Assembly: GCF_003402535.2 (NCBI RefSeq)
Contig: NZ_AP025170.1
Span: forward strand, 3,224,001-3,288,000
Source of the DNA: Cupriavidus sp. P-10
Lineage (GTDB): Bacteria; Pseudomonadota; Gammaproteobacteria; Burkholderiales; Burkholderiaceae
Direction of reading: 5' to 3'
Length of the DNA stretch: 64,000 bases
Of this stretch, positions 26,720-35,826 are shown piece after piece. The notes under the pieces are model-generated. The model did no database searches and was not told the origin of the DNA. It saw only the letters and a program-made list of their open reading frames with translations. Made by a program: the position numbers and the translations under genes. Positions within the stretch are counted from its first letter, which is position 1. Every line of letters starts with the position of its first letter.

Positions 26720-27513
26720 ACGCAGCTCCCCAGCGTGACAGCGTGGTCGGCATGGACTGACTGGTGGCCGTGCGCCGCCTCGATGGCAGCGGTATGCCCC
26801 GCCGGCGGCGGCAGCAAGCGGGCGTACTCCTGCCGGATCACGCGGTAGCATTCGCATCCCATCGCTTCCAGCCGGGCGCGGTCGAGCACGACAATGCGGC
26901 CCCGGCTGGTGGCAAGCAGGCCAAGCTCCTGCATGCGGCCGACCGCGGCGGCCACGCCTTCGCGGCGCACGCCAAGCCGGTCGGCGATACCCTGCTGGGT
27001 ACTCAGCAACTCGCGCGAATGCATGCGCTCCAGCGTGAGCAGCAGCCAGCGGCACACCTGGTCGCTCAGCGGATGGTGGCGATTGCAGACCGCGACCTGC
27101 GCCACCTGCGTCAGCAGCGCCTGCACGTAAAGCAGGCTGGCACGGCGCATGGCGGCCGATTGCATGAAGGCATGCCGCATCAGCGCGGCCGGGATACGGT
27201 AGGCCAGCCCGGTGCAGCGTACTTCCACCCGATACGGCATCGAGTCGCCACCGGTCAGGATCGGCATGCCCACCAGCCCTTCCTTGCCGACCACCGCCAC
27301 TTCAATCCCCGCGCCCGACTCGGACACGGCCAGCATCGACACCACCGCGGTCGTCGGGAAATGCACGTGGTGGATGCGCTGCCCCGCCTCGCTCAGCATC
27401 TGGCCGGCGCGCAGCTTGACCAGCTCCAGTTGTGCCGCCAGCGGATGGCAGCCCTCCTGCAACAGCGCGGCCAGCACATAGTTGCACTCCGGCCGTGAAA
27501 ATTGGCTCTCCAT
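26716..27513 (-). CDS. Crp/Fnr family transcriptional regulator
   Basis: A 265-residue regulator with an N-terminal cyclic-nucleotide-binding-like beta barrel (about 20-145) and a C-terminal winged helix (about 150-225) whose recognition part is STQQGIADRLGVRREGVAAAVGRMQELGLL. The phosphate-binding cassette of cAMP-binding Crp (GE...R(S/T)A) is not evident, so the ligand is unclear. It lies inside the polysaccharide operon, directly before the Wzc-like gene (4-base overlap), so control of exopolysaccharide genes is the natural guess. The start at 27513 (MESQFSRPECN) fits the family. Confidence 0.85.
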   Translation of the reverse strand: MESQFSRPECNYVLAALLQEGCHPLAAQLELVKLRAGQMLSEAGQRIHHVHFPTTAVVSMLAVSESGAGIEVAVVGKEGLVGMPILTGGDSMPYRVEVRCTGLAYRIPAALMRHAFMQSAAMRRASLLYVQALLTQVAQVAVCNRHHPLSDQVCRWLLLTLERMHSRELLSTQQGIADRLGVRREGVAAAVGRMQELGLLATSRGRIVVLDRARLEAMGCECYRVIRQEYARLLPPPAGHTAAIEAAHGHQSVHADHAVTLGSCV

Positions 27514-27613
27514 GTCAACTCCCCGTTCTGCCTTGACGATGATTTCCTCGGTCCGCGGTGCTGCGCGCCGTTGGCGCGCGCCCGCGGTATGTTTTGCAAT
27601 GCTGCGTATGGGC

Positions 27614-28771
27614 TCAGCGCGACAGCTCCTTGGTGAAGAACAGCGTCTGGATCGTCGGCGTGATCTGCTCAAGCACGCGGTTGAAGCGCACCGCATCCGA
27701 GGTCCCGACGTAGACCACATCGAGCGGTTCGAGCCGGAACTGCGTCGACAGCAGCAGCGCATCGACCTGGCTCATGTCGAGGCGGAACACCTCGGGCGTG
27801 GTGGGGCTGTCGCGCATGCCGCGGATGATGAAGATCTGGCGCGGGTCGGCGTAGCGCACGTCGATGCTGTTGACGCCGGCCAGCGCATCGGCCAGCGTCA
27901 GGCGGCCGCGGTTCATCAGCATCGAGGTGGGCTTGGCCACTTCGCCGAGGATGAAGATGCGGCTGCCCAGCCGGTCGGGAACGTTGACGATGTCGCCCGC
28001 CTGCAGCAGGAAGTCGCTGAAGCCGTTGCGGCGGTCAATCAGCGCTTCCAGGTCCAGTTCATAGACCTCGCTGCCTCGCGTCAGGCGCACCTTCTGCACG
28101 TCAGCCTCGGGCATGGTGCCGCCGGTGCGCGCCACCGCGTTGATCATCGTCAGTGGCACATCGGTAACCGGGATCGAGCCCGGATTGCGCACCAGGCCGG
28201 TCACGTCGACACGGCCGTGGCGATAGGCGATCACGCGTACGTCGACACGGGGATCGCGCAGGTCGCGCTCCAGCCCGCGCGTGATCATCCTGCGCACTTC
28301 CTCGATGGTGCGCCCGCCGACCCTGAGCACGCCCACCGGCGGATAGAACAGCTCGCCGCTGCGCGAGACGCGGAACCCGTTCTGGTCCAGCGGCAGCTGC
28401 GGCTGCGCTGCCTCGGTCGGCATCATCTGGGCGGCAGCGGGCGCGGCCGGCGCGGTCGAGCTGAGCTGCGGGTTGAACAGCACGGTCACGCCCAGCACGT
28501 CCTGCGGGCCAACCAGGTACTCGTAGCGTTCGATGCTGGTGCGCAGGTCCGTGCCGCGCGCCGGCGATACCTGGCTGTTCGACGCGAGCACGGCGTCGAT
28601 CTGCGCGCGGATCACGTCGGCAGTGATCAATTGCACCGGGTAGGTCTGCGTGCCGGTCTTGGCGCGCAGGTTGTCATCCAGCCGGCTCCCGTCCAGCGCC
28701 GGTCCGGGCGCCCACGAGCACGCCGCCAGCGCACTCGCAAACAGGCCTGCGATCACGATCCGATAGCTCAT
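27614..28771 (-). CDS. Wza-like polysaccharide export lipoprotein
   Basis: This 385-residue outer-membrane protein has a lipoprotein signal peptide with lipobox LAAC (Cys at about residue 18). Next come a polysaccharide export domain (YLVGPQDVLGVTV..., then FYPPVGVLRVGGRTIEEVRRMI) and SLBB-type repeats (GLVRNPGSIPVTD and GEVAKPTSMLMNRGRLTLADAL). It should form the octameric export channel together with the Wzc-type partner. Its start overlaps the GMC oxidoreductase stop by 4 bases. Name wza/epsA is not assigned because several paralogous naming schemes exist. Confidence 0.92.
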   Translation of the reverse strand: MSYRIVIAGLFASALAACSWAPGPALDGSRLDDNLRAKTGTQTYPVQLITADVIRAQIDAVLASNSQVSPARGTDLRTSIERYEYLVGPQDVLGVTVLFNPQLSSTAPAAPAAAQMMPTEAAQPQLPLDQNGFRVSRSGELFYPPVGVLRVGGRTIEEVRRMITRGLERDLRDPRVDVRVIAYRHGRVDVTGLVRNPGSIPVTDVPLTMINAVARTGGTMPEADVQKVRLTRGSEVYELDLEALIDRRNGFSDFLLQAGDIVNVPDRLGSRIFILGEVAKPTSMLMNRGRLTLADALAGVNSIDVRYADPRQIFIIRGMRDSPTTPEVFRLDMSQVDALLLSTQFRLEPLDVVYVGTSDAVRFNRVLEQITPTIQTLFFTKELSR

Positions 28772-30477
28772 GAGGGTTCTCCTTCCAGTGCGTCCGGTGC
28801 CGCCAGCGCATGCGCTTCACCCTGGGCCGGCGTGCCGGCCGCCGGCGCCACGCCGGCGGCGCGCGCCGTGTCGCCGAGGGTGCGCGCCAGGTGTTCGCTC
28901 AGCCGCAGCGCCAGCGCCGCGATAGTGATGGTGGGAAAGTTGGCGCCCACGGTCGGGAACACGGAACTGCCGGCCACATACAGGTTGCCGATGCCGTGCA
29001 CGCGGCAGTTGCGGTCGACCACGCCCTGCCTGGGCGAGTCATGCATGCGGGTGGTGCCCATGTGGTGCCAGGTCCCTTCCAGCGACGCCGGCCACGGCTG
29101 GCCCTCGGTGGGCGGATCGAGCGTGACGCGGGCCACGCCGGTGCGCTCCAACTCGTCCGCCAGCAGCCCGAAGGTGCGGTCGAAGGTGCGCTGCACCAGG
29201 CTGCCGACGCGCCAGTTCACGCGTACGCGCGGCATGCCCAGCCGATCACGCTGCTGCGACAGCGTCACGCGGCTCTCGGGATCGGGCGCAGCCTCGACGA
29301 TGGCCTGCATGCGCACACCCGAGATCAGCGCACGCGGCTGCAGCAGCCGCGTCAGGCCAAAACCAACGGTATCCAACGGGTGCCTGGCCATGGTGAGCAG
29401 GTCGCGGCCGACGCGGTAGCCAGGCTGGTCCTTGCGCAGCAGCGCCTGCTTGGCGCGGATCAGCGCCTCGGCGCCGGCGCTGCCCTCGCCATAGAACATC
29501 GAGAAGAACCAGACCCGCGCATTGAGCAGCCGCTCGCGCGCGAGCACCTCCGGGCGCAGCGCGAACTGCGACGAGATCCGGGTGCCATGCGCGCTGACCG
29601 CCGGGTTCTGGTAGTGGTACTTGATGTCGTAGAGCTTGTTGCGCGACCACGCCTTGCTGAAATGCACCCAGCCCGACATCAGCCGCGGATGGTCCATGAA
29701 GTAGCGTCCGACCAGGTCATTGGCATTGCCCAGGCCCGCCGGGCTGGCGCGGTTCGAGGCCAGCATCAGGCGCGCGTTCTCGATGCCGCCTGCGGCCAGC
29801 ACGAAGCGCTGCGCCACCACGCGGAAGCGCTTGCCGCTGAGCGTGGCGACCGACAGGTGGGTCACCGCGCCGGCGTTCGCATCGGTTTCGATGGCGGTCA
29901 CGTTGGCGTAGAGGAGCACCTTGACGCGGCCGGCGGCGGCAAGCGTGTCGCGGTACAGCTTGCCCAGGCGCGCCGGCGGGCTGAACTGCGAGATGGTGTC
30001 GCGGATGTTGGCGCCGCTCAGCGGCAGCCGCCGCACGTCGGCGCGGCCGATGGCCTGTTCCCACCACGCGGGCTCGAAGTTGTCAGGCCCCAGCCGCAGC
30101 AGCTCATGGGTGCGCGCGTAGTAGGGCCTGAGTTCATCGAGCCCGAACGGCCAGCCGCTGTGCGGCACCCACTCGCGGCGCTCCAGGTCCCACGGGTCCA
30201 GCGGCCTGCACCAGCCACCCCAGCAGTTGCTGCTGCCCCCGAGGTAGCGGCTGCGACTGCCGTCCGCGAAGGTGTAGGGCAGCCCGGCGTTTTCACCCCG
30301 GTACAAATCCCGGGTGTCTTCGTCCGGCTTGTAGCCGCCGCTTTCCAGCACGCAGGCATCGATACCCATGCGCTGCATCTGCAGCGCCAGCGTGATGCCC
30401 GCGACTCCCGCGCCCACGATGCACACGGTAGTGCGTATTGTCGTGTTCTGTTCGATTTGCCTTGCATCGACAAACAT
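28768..30477 (-). CDS. GMC family oxidoreductase
   Basis: A 569-residue flavoprotein with the N-terminal FAD motif VCIVGAGVAGITLALQMQRMG (about residues 18-38), a second block GGSSNCWGGWCRPLD, and the C-terminal catalytic/FAD block WHHMGTTRMHDSP plus NLYVAGSSVFPTVGANFPT, all typical of glucose-methanol-choline oxidoreductases acting on alcohol or sugar hydroxyls. The start at 30477 has GGGGAG seven bases upstream; an ATG 33 bases earlier lacks a site. Its place between a glycosyltransferase and the export channel suggests oxidation of a polymer or precursor sugar, but the substrate is unknown. Confidence 0.87.
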   Translation of the reverse strand: MFVDARQIEQNTTIRTTVCIVGAGVAGITLALQMQRMGIDACVLESGGYKPDEDTRDLYRGENAGLPYTFADGSRSRYLGGSSNCWGGWCRPLDPWDLERREWVPHSGWPFGLDELRPYYARTHELLRLGPDNFEPAWWEQAIGRADVRRLPLSGANIRDTISQFSPPARLGKLYRDTLAAAGRVKVLLYANVTAIETDANAGAVTHLSVATLSGKRFRVVAQRFVLAAGGIENARLMLASNRASPAGLGNANDLVGRYFMDHPRLMSGWVHFSKAWSRNKLYDIKYHYQNPAVSAHGTRISSQFALRPEVLARERLLNARVWFFSMFYGEGSAGAEALIRAKQALLRKDQPGYRVGRDLLTMARHPLDTVGFGLTRLLQPRALISGVRMQAIVEAAPDPESRVTLSQQRDRLGMPRVRVNWRVGSLVQRTFDRTFGLLADELERTGVARVTLDPPTEGQPWPASLEGTWHHMGTTRMHDSPRQGVVDRNCRVHGIGNLYVAGSSVFPTVGANFPTITIAALALRLSEHLARTLGDTARAAGVAPAAGTPAQGEAHALAAPDALEGEPS

Positions 30478-30569
30478 AGCGTCGCTCCCCTTTTTGCCCT
30501 TGCCTTGCACACCCGAAGCGGACGTGCGCGAGCCCCCGTCAAGACCATCACTTGCTGCGCCTGCCCTCC

Positions 30570-31748
30570 TTATCTTTTTTCTTCAACGCCTGTCGCCTGC
30601 ACCACCCGAAGCAGGTCCGCCGCCATCGCTTCCACGGTGAAATGCCGCGCAAATACCGCGTGCGCGCGGGCCCGCATACGCGCATGCTGGGCCGGTGCCA
30701 GGGCGAACCAGGCTCGCAGCATCCCCGCCGTGCCATCCACGGTGTCTGGCGCTCCCATGCCCGCGCCGCCCTGTGCCACCTCGCGCCAGATGTTCACCTG
30801 CGTCGACAGCAGCGCCGGCAGGCCGCAACCGAGCGCCTCGGCGACAGCGATGCCAAAGTTCTCCTGGTGCGAGGGCAGCACGAACACCTCGCTGGCGCGA
30901 AAGGCGCCCCACTTCATCTCGTCACGCAACATGCCCGGCCAGGTGATGCGGTCCGCGATGCCGCGCGCGGCGGCCTGTTCGCGCAGTGCGGCGGCCCAGC
31001 CCGCGCTGTCGGGCCCGGCCATCACCAGGTGCGCGGCCGGCACTTGCGCGGCTTCGCATGCGAACGCGTCGATCAGCAGGTCGCAGCCCTTCTTCGGGTG
31101 CAGGCGGCCCAGGAAGAGAACCAGGCGCTTGCCGCGCAGCGACGGGTACGCCGTGAGGAAGCGCTCGGCCAGGCTGCCGCCGTCGGCCGCATGCGCCGGC
31201 GGCGGCACGCTGGTGCCGAAGCTGACCACGCGTTCGTTGGCGCGATACAGCCAGAAGGATTCGCGCGCGCGCCGGCGCTCTTCCTCCGCGGTGAACAGCA
31301 CCGCGCGCGCGTCGCGCAGGACGCGGTATTCCGCCCACGGCCAGTACAGCCACTTCTTCAGGTGCTTGAGCGGATACGCGCGGCGAAACCACGGATCTAG
31401 CATCCCGTGCGGAAAGACGAAGTACGGCACCCCGCTGTCGCGCAGCGCCTGCCATGTCGCGAAGCCGTGGTGCTGCCAGAGCCCGTTGACGATGACCGCG
31501 GCGAAGCCCCGCGCATGCGCACGCAGCCAGGGCACCAGCGCCGGGCAATAGCGGTAGCCGCCACGCGCCGGCCCCAACGCATGGACGGCGAGGCCGGTTT
31601 GTAGCAGCCACGGCGCATCGGGCGCATCGAGCGTCAGGATCTCGACGCGATGGCCCTGCGCGGCCAGCGCGGCGGCGCTCTGGCGCACGCACTCGGCAGG
31701 CCCGCCCTGGCGCGGATCGAGCGATGGCAGCAGTTGCAGGATCTTCAT
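30570..31748 (-). CDS. Glycosyltransferase, GT4-type
   Basis: This 392-residue GT-B fold enzyme opens MKILQLLPSLDPRQGGPAE, has FPHGMLDPWFRRAYPLKHLKK in the acceptor half and LFLGRLHPKKGCDLLIDAF, then VFVLPSHQENFGIAVAEALGCGLPAL in the nucleotide-sugar half (the E(x7)E motif of group 1 transferases). Donor sugar cannot be told from the sequence. The start overlaps the end of the Wzy-like gene by 4 bases. Confidence 0.9.
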   Translation of the reverse strand: MKILQLLPSLDPRQGGPAECVRQSAAALAAQGHRVEILTLDAPDAPWLLQTGLAVHALGPARGGYRYCPALVPWLRAHARGFAAVIVNGLWQHHGFATWQALRDSGVPYFVFPHGMLDPWFRRAYPLKHLKKWLYWPWAEYRVLRDARAVLFTAEEERRRARESFWLYRANERVVSFGTSVPPPAHAADGGSLAERFLTAYPSLRGKRLVLFLGRLHPKKGCDLLIDAFACEAAQVPAAHLVMAGPDSAGWAAALREQAAARGIADRITWPGMLRDEMKWGAFRASEVFVLPSHQENFGIAVAEALGCGLPALLSTQVNIWREVAQGGAGMGAPDTVDGTAGMLRAWFALAPAQHARMRARAHAVFARHFTVEAMAADLLRVVQATGVEEKR

Positions 31749-33184
31749 GGACGGGGTCCTTGCAGGGTGAGGCGCGGCGCCGACGGGGCGGCCGCGCGGG
31801 CGGGTGGCAAGACCGGCAGCGAGACCGGCAGCCGGGGCGGCCGGGGTGGCTGCGGCGTGGCCGGCTGCGTCGCCGGTGCGCGGGCAGCCGCCGGCGTCCC
31901 GCGACGCACCCCCAGGCGCTGCAGCCGCATGCACGAGCCCACCAGCAGGCCCAGCGCCACGCCGTACACCAGGCCGGAGTAGCGCGGGCCCAGCGGGTTG
32001 CCGCCGATCGAGGTGGCCGGCAATGCCGCCAGCACCATCAGCGCGCGCCCCAGCACCGGCAGGTAGGGCGCATCCGGGGCATGACGGCGCCAGCGCCGGT
32101 AGATCACCGCCCCGCGCCACAGTGCGAACAGCACCGCGAACGGCAGCGCCAGCCCGAACACCACGCCGCCGGCGAAGAGCTGGTAGACCCAGAAGTTGTG
32201 GCCGGCGGCCCATTCGTTGATGGCGTAGAACTCCTTCTCGCTCATCTGGCCCGACAGGGCCGTCAGGTAGTCGGGCGAGTAGCGGTAGTTGTGGCCGAAG
32301 CCCTTGCCAAGCAGCAGCGAGACCGTGCTGGCGGTGACCTGGTCCATCTGGTCCTTGATCTCTGCCAGCCGCGTCGCGGTGGTGGGATCGATGCCCGAGG
32401 CCGTTGCCTTGGCGGCCGAGATGCGCTGCTCCCAGTGCGCGGCCACGCTCGGGAACAATGCCGAGCCGATCACCACGGTGCCGCCGATCAGCGCGACCGT
32501 GATCACCATCGCGCGCGCCACCGACTTGAGCAACTGGCGCAGCGACGGCGCCCCCAGCCACGTCGCCAGGCAGAACAGCATGGCGGTGCCGACCAGCAGG
32601 CTGCGCGTCACGCTGAGCAGCTCGATCGCCACCGACAGCAGGAACAGCAGCAGCGTCAGCTTCGAAAAGCGCCGCGCGATCACGAACTCGTGCAGCAGCA
32701 GGCCCTGCAGCGCCAGGAACACCACCGACACGATGCGGAAGCGCACCGTTTCCAGCCCGCCGCCGATGGCCATGCCATAGCCGAAGCTGAACAGCAGCGA
32801 GATCACCATGCCGGTGAACATGGCCTTCTCGACCTGCACCAGCCGGTCCGTCTGCCACGGCCGGCAGGCGGCCAGGTAGCCGAACAGCATCAGCATGAAC
32901 GGCAGCAGCACGCGCAAATAGTTGCCGAAATCATTGCCCTGCAGCAGCTGCGGCACCAGGCTGCCGGGCACCGTCAGCATCAGCGCGATGGTGACGGCGC
33001 TGCGCAACTGGCTGCCGCCGGCAAAGCGGGGCGCGGTCATCACCAGCACGATGGTGCCGGCGATGGCCGGCAGCGTCAGCAGGATCTGCGTGATGCGGCT
33101 GCCGTTCTCGTCGACGCTCTTGAAATCGACCGCCAGCGGGCACAGTGCCAGCCAGATCCAGAGGGTGATGAAGCGGTTGCGCAT
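31745..33184 (-). CDS. O-antigen ligase/polymerase family membrane protein (Wzy-like)
   Basis: This 479-residue protein has about twelve hydrophobic helices and a larger periplasmic loop between late helices (about residues 240-330) that carries GHNYRYSPDYLTALSG and EWAAGHNFWVYQLF, as in the Wzy_C/O-antigen ligase families. In a locus with Wzx and Wzc it is best read as the repeat-unit polymerase. The C-terminal ~50 residues are Pro/Ala/Arg-rich. Polymerase versus ligase cannot be separated by sequence. Confidence 0.78.
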   Translation of the reverse strand: MRNRFITLWIWLALCPLAVDFKSVDENGSRITQILLTLPAIAGTIVLVMTAPRFAGGSQLRSAVTIALMLTVPGSLVPQLLQGNDFGNYLRVLLPFMLMLFGYLAACRPWQTDRLVQVEKAMFTGMVISLLFSFGYGMAIGGGLETVRFRIVSVVFLALQGLLLHEFVIARRFSKLTLLLFLLSVAIELLSVTRSLLVGTAMLFCLATWLGAPSLRQLLKSVARAMVITVALIGGTVVIGSALFPSVAAHWEQRISAAKATASGIDPTTATRLAEIKDQMDQVTASTVSLLLGKGFGHNYRYSPDYLTALSGQMSEKEFYAINEWAAGHNFWVYQLFAGGVVFGLALPFAVLFALWRGAVIYRRWRRHAPDAPYLPVLGRALMVLAALPATSIGGNPLGPRYSGLVYGVALGLLVGSCMRLQRLGVRRGTPAAARAPATQPATPQPPRPPRLPVSLPVLPPARAAAPSAPRLTLQGPRP

Positions 33185-33193
33185 GCCCGCCTC

Positions 33194-34390
33194 CTAGCCC
33201 CGTACCGCGCTGGCCGGCAGCGCCCCACCGGCAGGCTCCGACAAAACGGGCGCCAGGCGCCGGCGCAGCCAGCGGCGCATCGGTTCCTCGTACCAGAGGA
33301 AGACCAGCACGCTCAGCGCCACCACGGCCGCCAGCACCAGCCACCCGTACGCCCGCGGCCAGCCGGCCAGCCACGCCAGCCGGCCCAGCGGCACATGGAG
33401 CAGGTACAGCGAGAAGCTGGCTTCGCCCAGCCGCACCAGCCAGCGCCGGTGCAGCAGGCCGAGCACGGGCCGCTGCAGCAGCGCCAGGCCCAGGATCAGC
33501 GCACCGAATGCCGGCGCCCGCAGGTAGAAGGCCGGCCAGCGACCCGGCGGCGAGAGCGCCGTCACCGCCAGCACCGCGACCAGTGCGAGCGCGGCGGCCA
33601 CCAGCAAGATGCCGAGGCGATGGCGGGTATCCGCCGCGCGCGGCATGCGCGCATGCCATTGCGCGGCGCATACGCCCAGCACGAATTCGAACAGGTGCGT
33701 CAGCGGGAACTGCGCGACCAGGAAGCCCGAGCGCGATGGCGGCATGGCGGCTTCCACCAGCGCGATCCACGCGCCCTGCAGCAGCCACAGCAGGGCGCAC
33801 CAGCGCAGCAGCGCACGGCTGTCGCGCGCGGCGGCCCAGGCCAGCAGCGCCGGGAACACGGCATAGAAGAAGGCTTCGCACGAGATGCTCCAGGCTGGCC
33901 CGTTCCAGGGCTGGTTCAGCCCGGCGAACGGCAACCACGCGGTCAGCGCCAGCACCTGGCATAGCAGGCTTGCCGCCAGCATGGGCAGGTCCGGCCGCGC
34001 CAGCCCGTACCATTCGCGCAGCAGCACGGCGTCGCCACTGCGCAGCAGCCACGCGGTGACGGCCAGCGCCGGCAGCAGCGACAGCAGCAGCACCGGCCAG
34101 ATGCGCGCGACGCGGGCCGCATAGAAGGCGCGTGTGCCGCGGCCGCCCAGGCTGTCGCGATAGTTGTAGGCGAGCACGAAGCCCGACAGCACGAAGAACA
34201 GCGATACCGCCGGGCGCCCGCCGTCGGCAGCCGCCACGAACCACGCCGGCACCGCGAGCAGGCCGATCTGGCCGAAATGGCACAGCACCACCGTCAGCGC
34301 CGCCAGGAAGCGGATGCTGGCCAGTGCCGGCAGGTTGCCGGCTGACGTCAGGGCACGCGCACGCGGCGCGGCCGGCTCGATGGCTGGCAT
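33194..34390 (-). CDS. Acyltransferase family 3 membrane protein
   Basis: A 398-residue integral membrane acyltransferase with the N-terminal SIRFLAALTVVLCHFG (catalytic-type His), FFVLSGFVLAYNY and WSISCEAFFYAVFPALLAW motifs of family 3. Such enzymes acetylate or otherwise acylate sugars of surface polymers. The start at 34390 has a strong GGGAGGAG site; an upstream in-frame ATG at 34453 would add Arg/Pro-rich residues without family support. It is distinct from the pair at 50207 and 52230. Confidence 0.88.
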   Translation of the reverse strand: MPAIEPAAPRARALTSAGNLPALASIRFLAALTVVLCHFGQIGLLAVPAWFVAAADGGRPAVSLFFVLSGFVLAYNYRDSLGGRGTRAFYAARVARIWPVLLLSLLPALAVTAWLLRSGDAVLLREWYGLARPDLPMLAASLLCQVLALTAWLPFAGLNQPWNGPAWSISCEAFFYAVFPALLAWAAARDSRALLRWCALLWLLQGAWIALVEAAMPPSRSGFLVAQFPLTHLFEFVLGVCAAQWHARMPRAADTRHRLGILLVAAALALVAVLAVTALSPPGRWPAFYLRAPAFGALILGLALLQRPVLGLLHRRWLVRLGEASFSLYLLHVPLGRLAWLAGWPRAYGWLVLAAVVALSVLVFLWYEEPMRRWLRRRLAPVLSEPAGGALPASAVRG

Positions 34391-34527
34391 GAGCGCTCTC
34401 CTCCCGACGAAAACAGGCAGCCGGCCGGCGCGCGGCGCTGGCACCGGGGCCATGGCATGTAGGGCTCGCAGCCACCCGGGCAGCGGTGGCGGCGGCGTTC
34501 GGCGCGCGGACGTAGCTTGGACATGGC

Positions 34528-35826
34528 TTACTCCGCTTCCTCGGCGCGCAGCGCCGGCTGCGGCAACTCGGCGCCGGTCGCCGGCGCGGCCTCTCCAGCC
34601 GTACCGCCCGCAACCAGCGCGCGCAGCCGCGCCTCCAGCCGGCCCAGCACCACCGGCGCCGCCAGCGCGCTGACCGCGTAGGCGCGTGCCGCGGCGCCCA
34701 GTTCGGCGCGTTGCCCGGCGTCGTTTGCCAGCCGGCGGATGGCGTGCGCCAGCGCATCGGCATCCTCGGGCGGCACGGTCAGGCCGCGTCCGCCGAGCGC
34801 GGCGAACAGCTCGGTCCCGCCCTCGGCCATGGCGACGATGGCGCGCCCGCTGGCCAGCATGCCGGTCAGCTTGGACGGCATCACCAGGTCGGCGGCGCCG
34901 CCGCGCTGCGGCAGCACGTGGATGTCCGCCAGGTTCAGCAGTTCATTGAGGCGTTCGGCCGGCTGCAGCGGCAGGAAGCGGCAGTGCTCCAGGCCGGCGC
35001 AGTGCAGCTCCAGCTCGGCGCGGGCCGGGCCGTTGCCGCAGAACACGAAGACAATGTCGGGCTGGCCGGCCAGGGCCGCTGCCGCGCACATCAGCACGTC
35101 CAGGCCCTGCTTGGCGCCCATATTGCCCGCGTACAGCACCACCTTCTGGTTCGGCGCGATGCCAAGCGCCTCGCGATACGCGCTGGGCCGGTCCAGCGGA
35201 TGGATCGCATCGGCATCGACCCAGTTGGGCAGCAGCACCACGCGCGCCGCCGGTACGCCCTTGCGCACCGCCGCCTGGGTCATTTTTTCCGAGATGGTCG
35301 AGACCACGTCGAAGCCGCGCAGCAGCGCGCGCTCCACCGCCAGCGCCGCGCGGCGCGCGCGCGCACCGCGCAGCAGGCCAAGCTCGAACGCGGCATCGAC
35401 TTCGTAGTCCTGCAGGTGCAGCCAGCCGATGGCACCGGTAAGCCGGGCCAGCAGCCAGCCGCCGGGCGCGCTCATCAGTCCCGGGGCAATCACCATCACC
35501 ACATCCGGGCGCCACCAGCATTGCCCCAGCAGCGCCGGCAGCGCGGCCAGCGCGAAGCTGCCGAGGTGCAGCAGTCGATTGAGCCCGCCAGGGCGCCGCG
35601 GCACCCACAGCGGCACGCGCTGCACGCGCACGCCGGCGCGCTGCTCGCGCTGGTAGCGCCAGGCCGTGTAGCCCTCTTCGACCCGCCACGCCGGGTAGTA
35701 CGGCGGGCCGCACACCACCCGCACCTCGTGACCGGCCGCGTCAAGCGACTCGGCCATCTCGGCGGTGTACTTGCCGGTGCCGGTCAGTTCGGGCGCGTAG
35801 TTCTGCCCGCAGATGAGGATTTTCAT
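34528..35826 (-). CDS. WcaI-like glycosyltransferase, GT4-type
   Basis: This 432-residue transferase opens MKILICGQNYAPELTGTGKYTAEMAE and continues GPPYYPAWRV, both characteristic of the colanic acid WcaI/WbuB branch, in which E. coli WcaI is thought to add fucose. The donor half has LYAGNMGAKQGLDVLM and a later GGAADLVMPSKLTGMLASGRAIV block. Its start overlaps the end of the next upstream glycosyltransferase by 4 bases. Fucosyl transfer would fit the gmd-fcl pair upstream but remains inferred. Confidence 0.88.
   Translation of the reverse strand: MKILICGQNYAPELTGTGKYTAEMAESLDAAGHEVRVVCGPPYYPAWRVEEGYTAWRYQREQRAGVRVQRVPLWVPRRPGGLNRLLHLGSFALAALPALLGQCWWRPDVVMVIAPGLMSAPGGWLLARLTGAIGWLHLQDYEVDAAFELGLLRGARARRAALAVERALLRGFDVVSTISEKMTQAAVRKGVPAARVVLLPNWVDADAIHPLDRPSAYREALGIAPNQKVVLYAGNMGAKQGLDVLMCAAAALAGQPDIVFVFCGNGPARAELELHCAGLEHCRFLPLQPAERLNELLNLADIHVLPQRGGAADLVMPSKLTGMLASGRAIVAMAEGGTELFAALGGRGLTVPPEDADALAHAIRRLANDAGQRAELGAAARAYAVSALAAPVVLGRLEARLRALVAGGTAGEAAPATGAELPQPALRAEEAE

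Noticed and set aside
24299..27055. Wzc-like protein starting at 27055
   Set aside because: The added 112 residues run antisense-like through the Crp/Fnr gene and are Arg/Ala/Pro-rich; the ATG at 26719 overlaps the upstream stop as in neighbouring gene pairs.
31724..33964. Long + strand open frame of about 750 codons
   Set aside because: It is antisense to the Wzy-like and acyltransferase genes, dominated by Gln/Arg/His, with no signal or domain.
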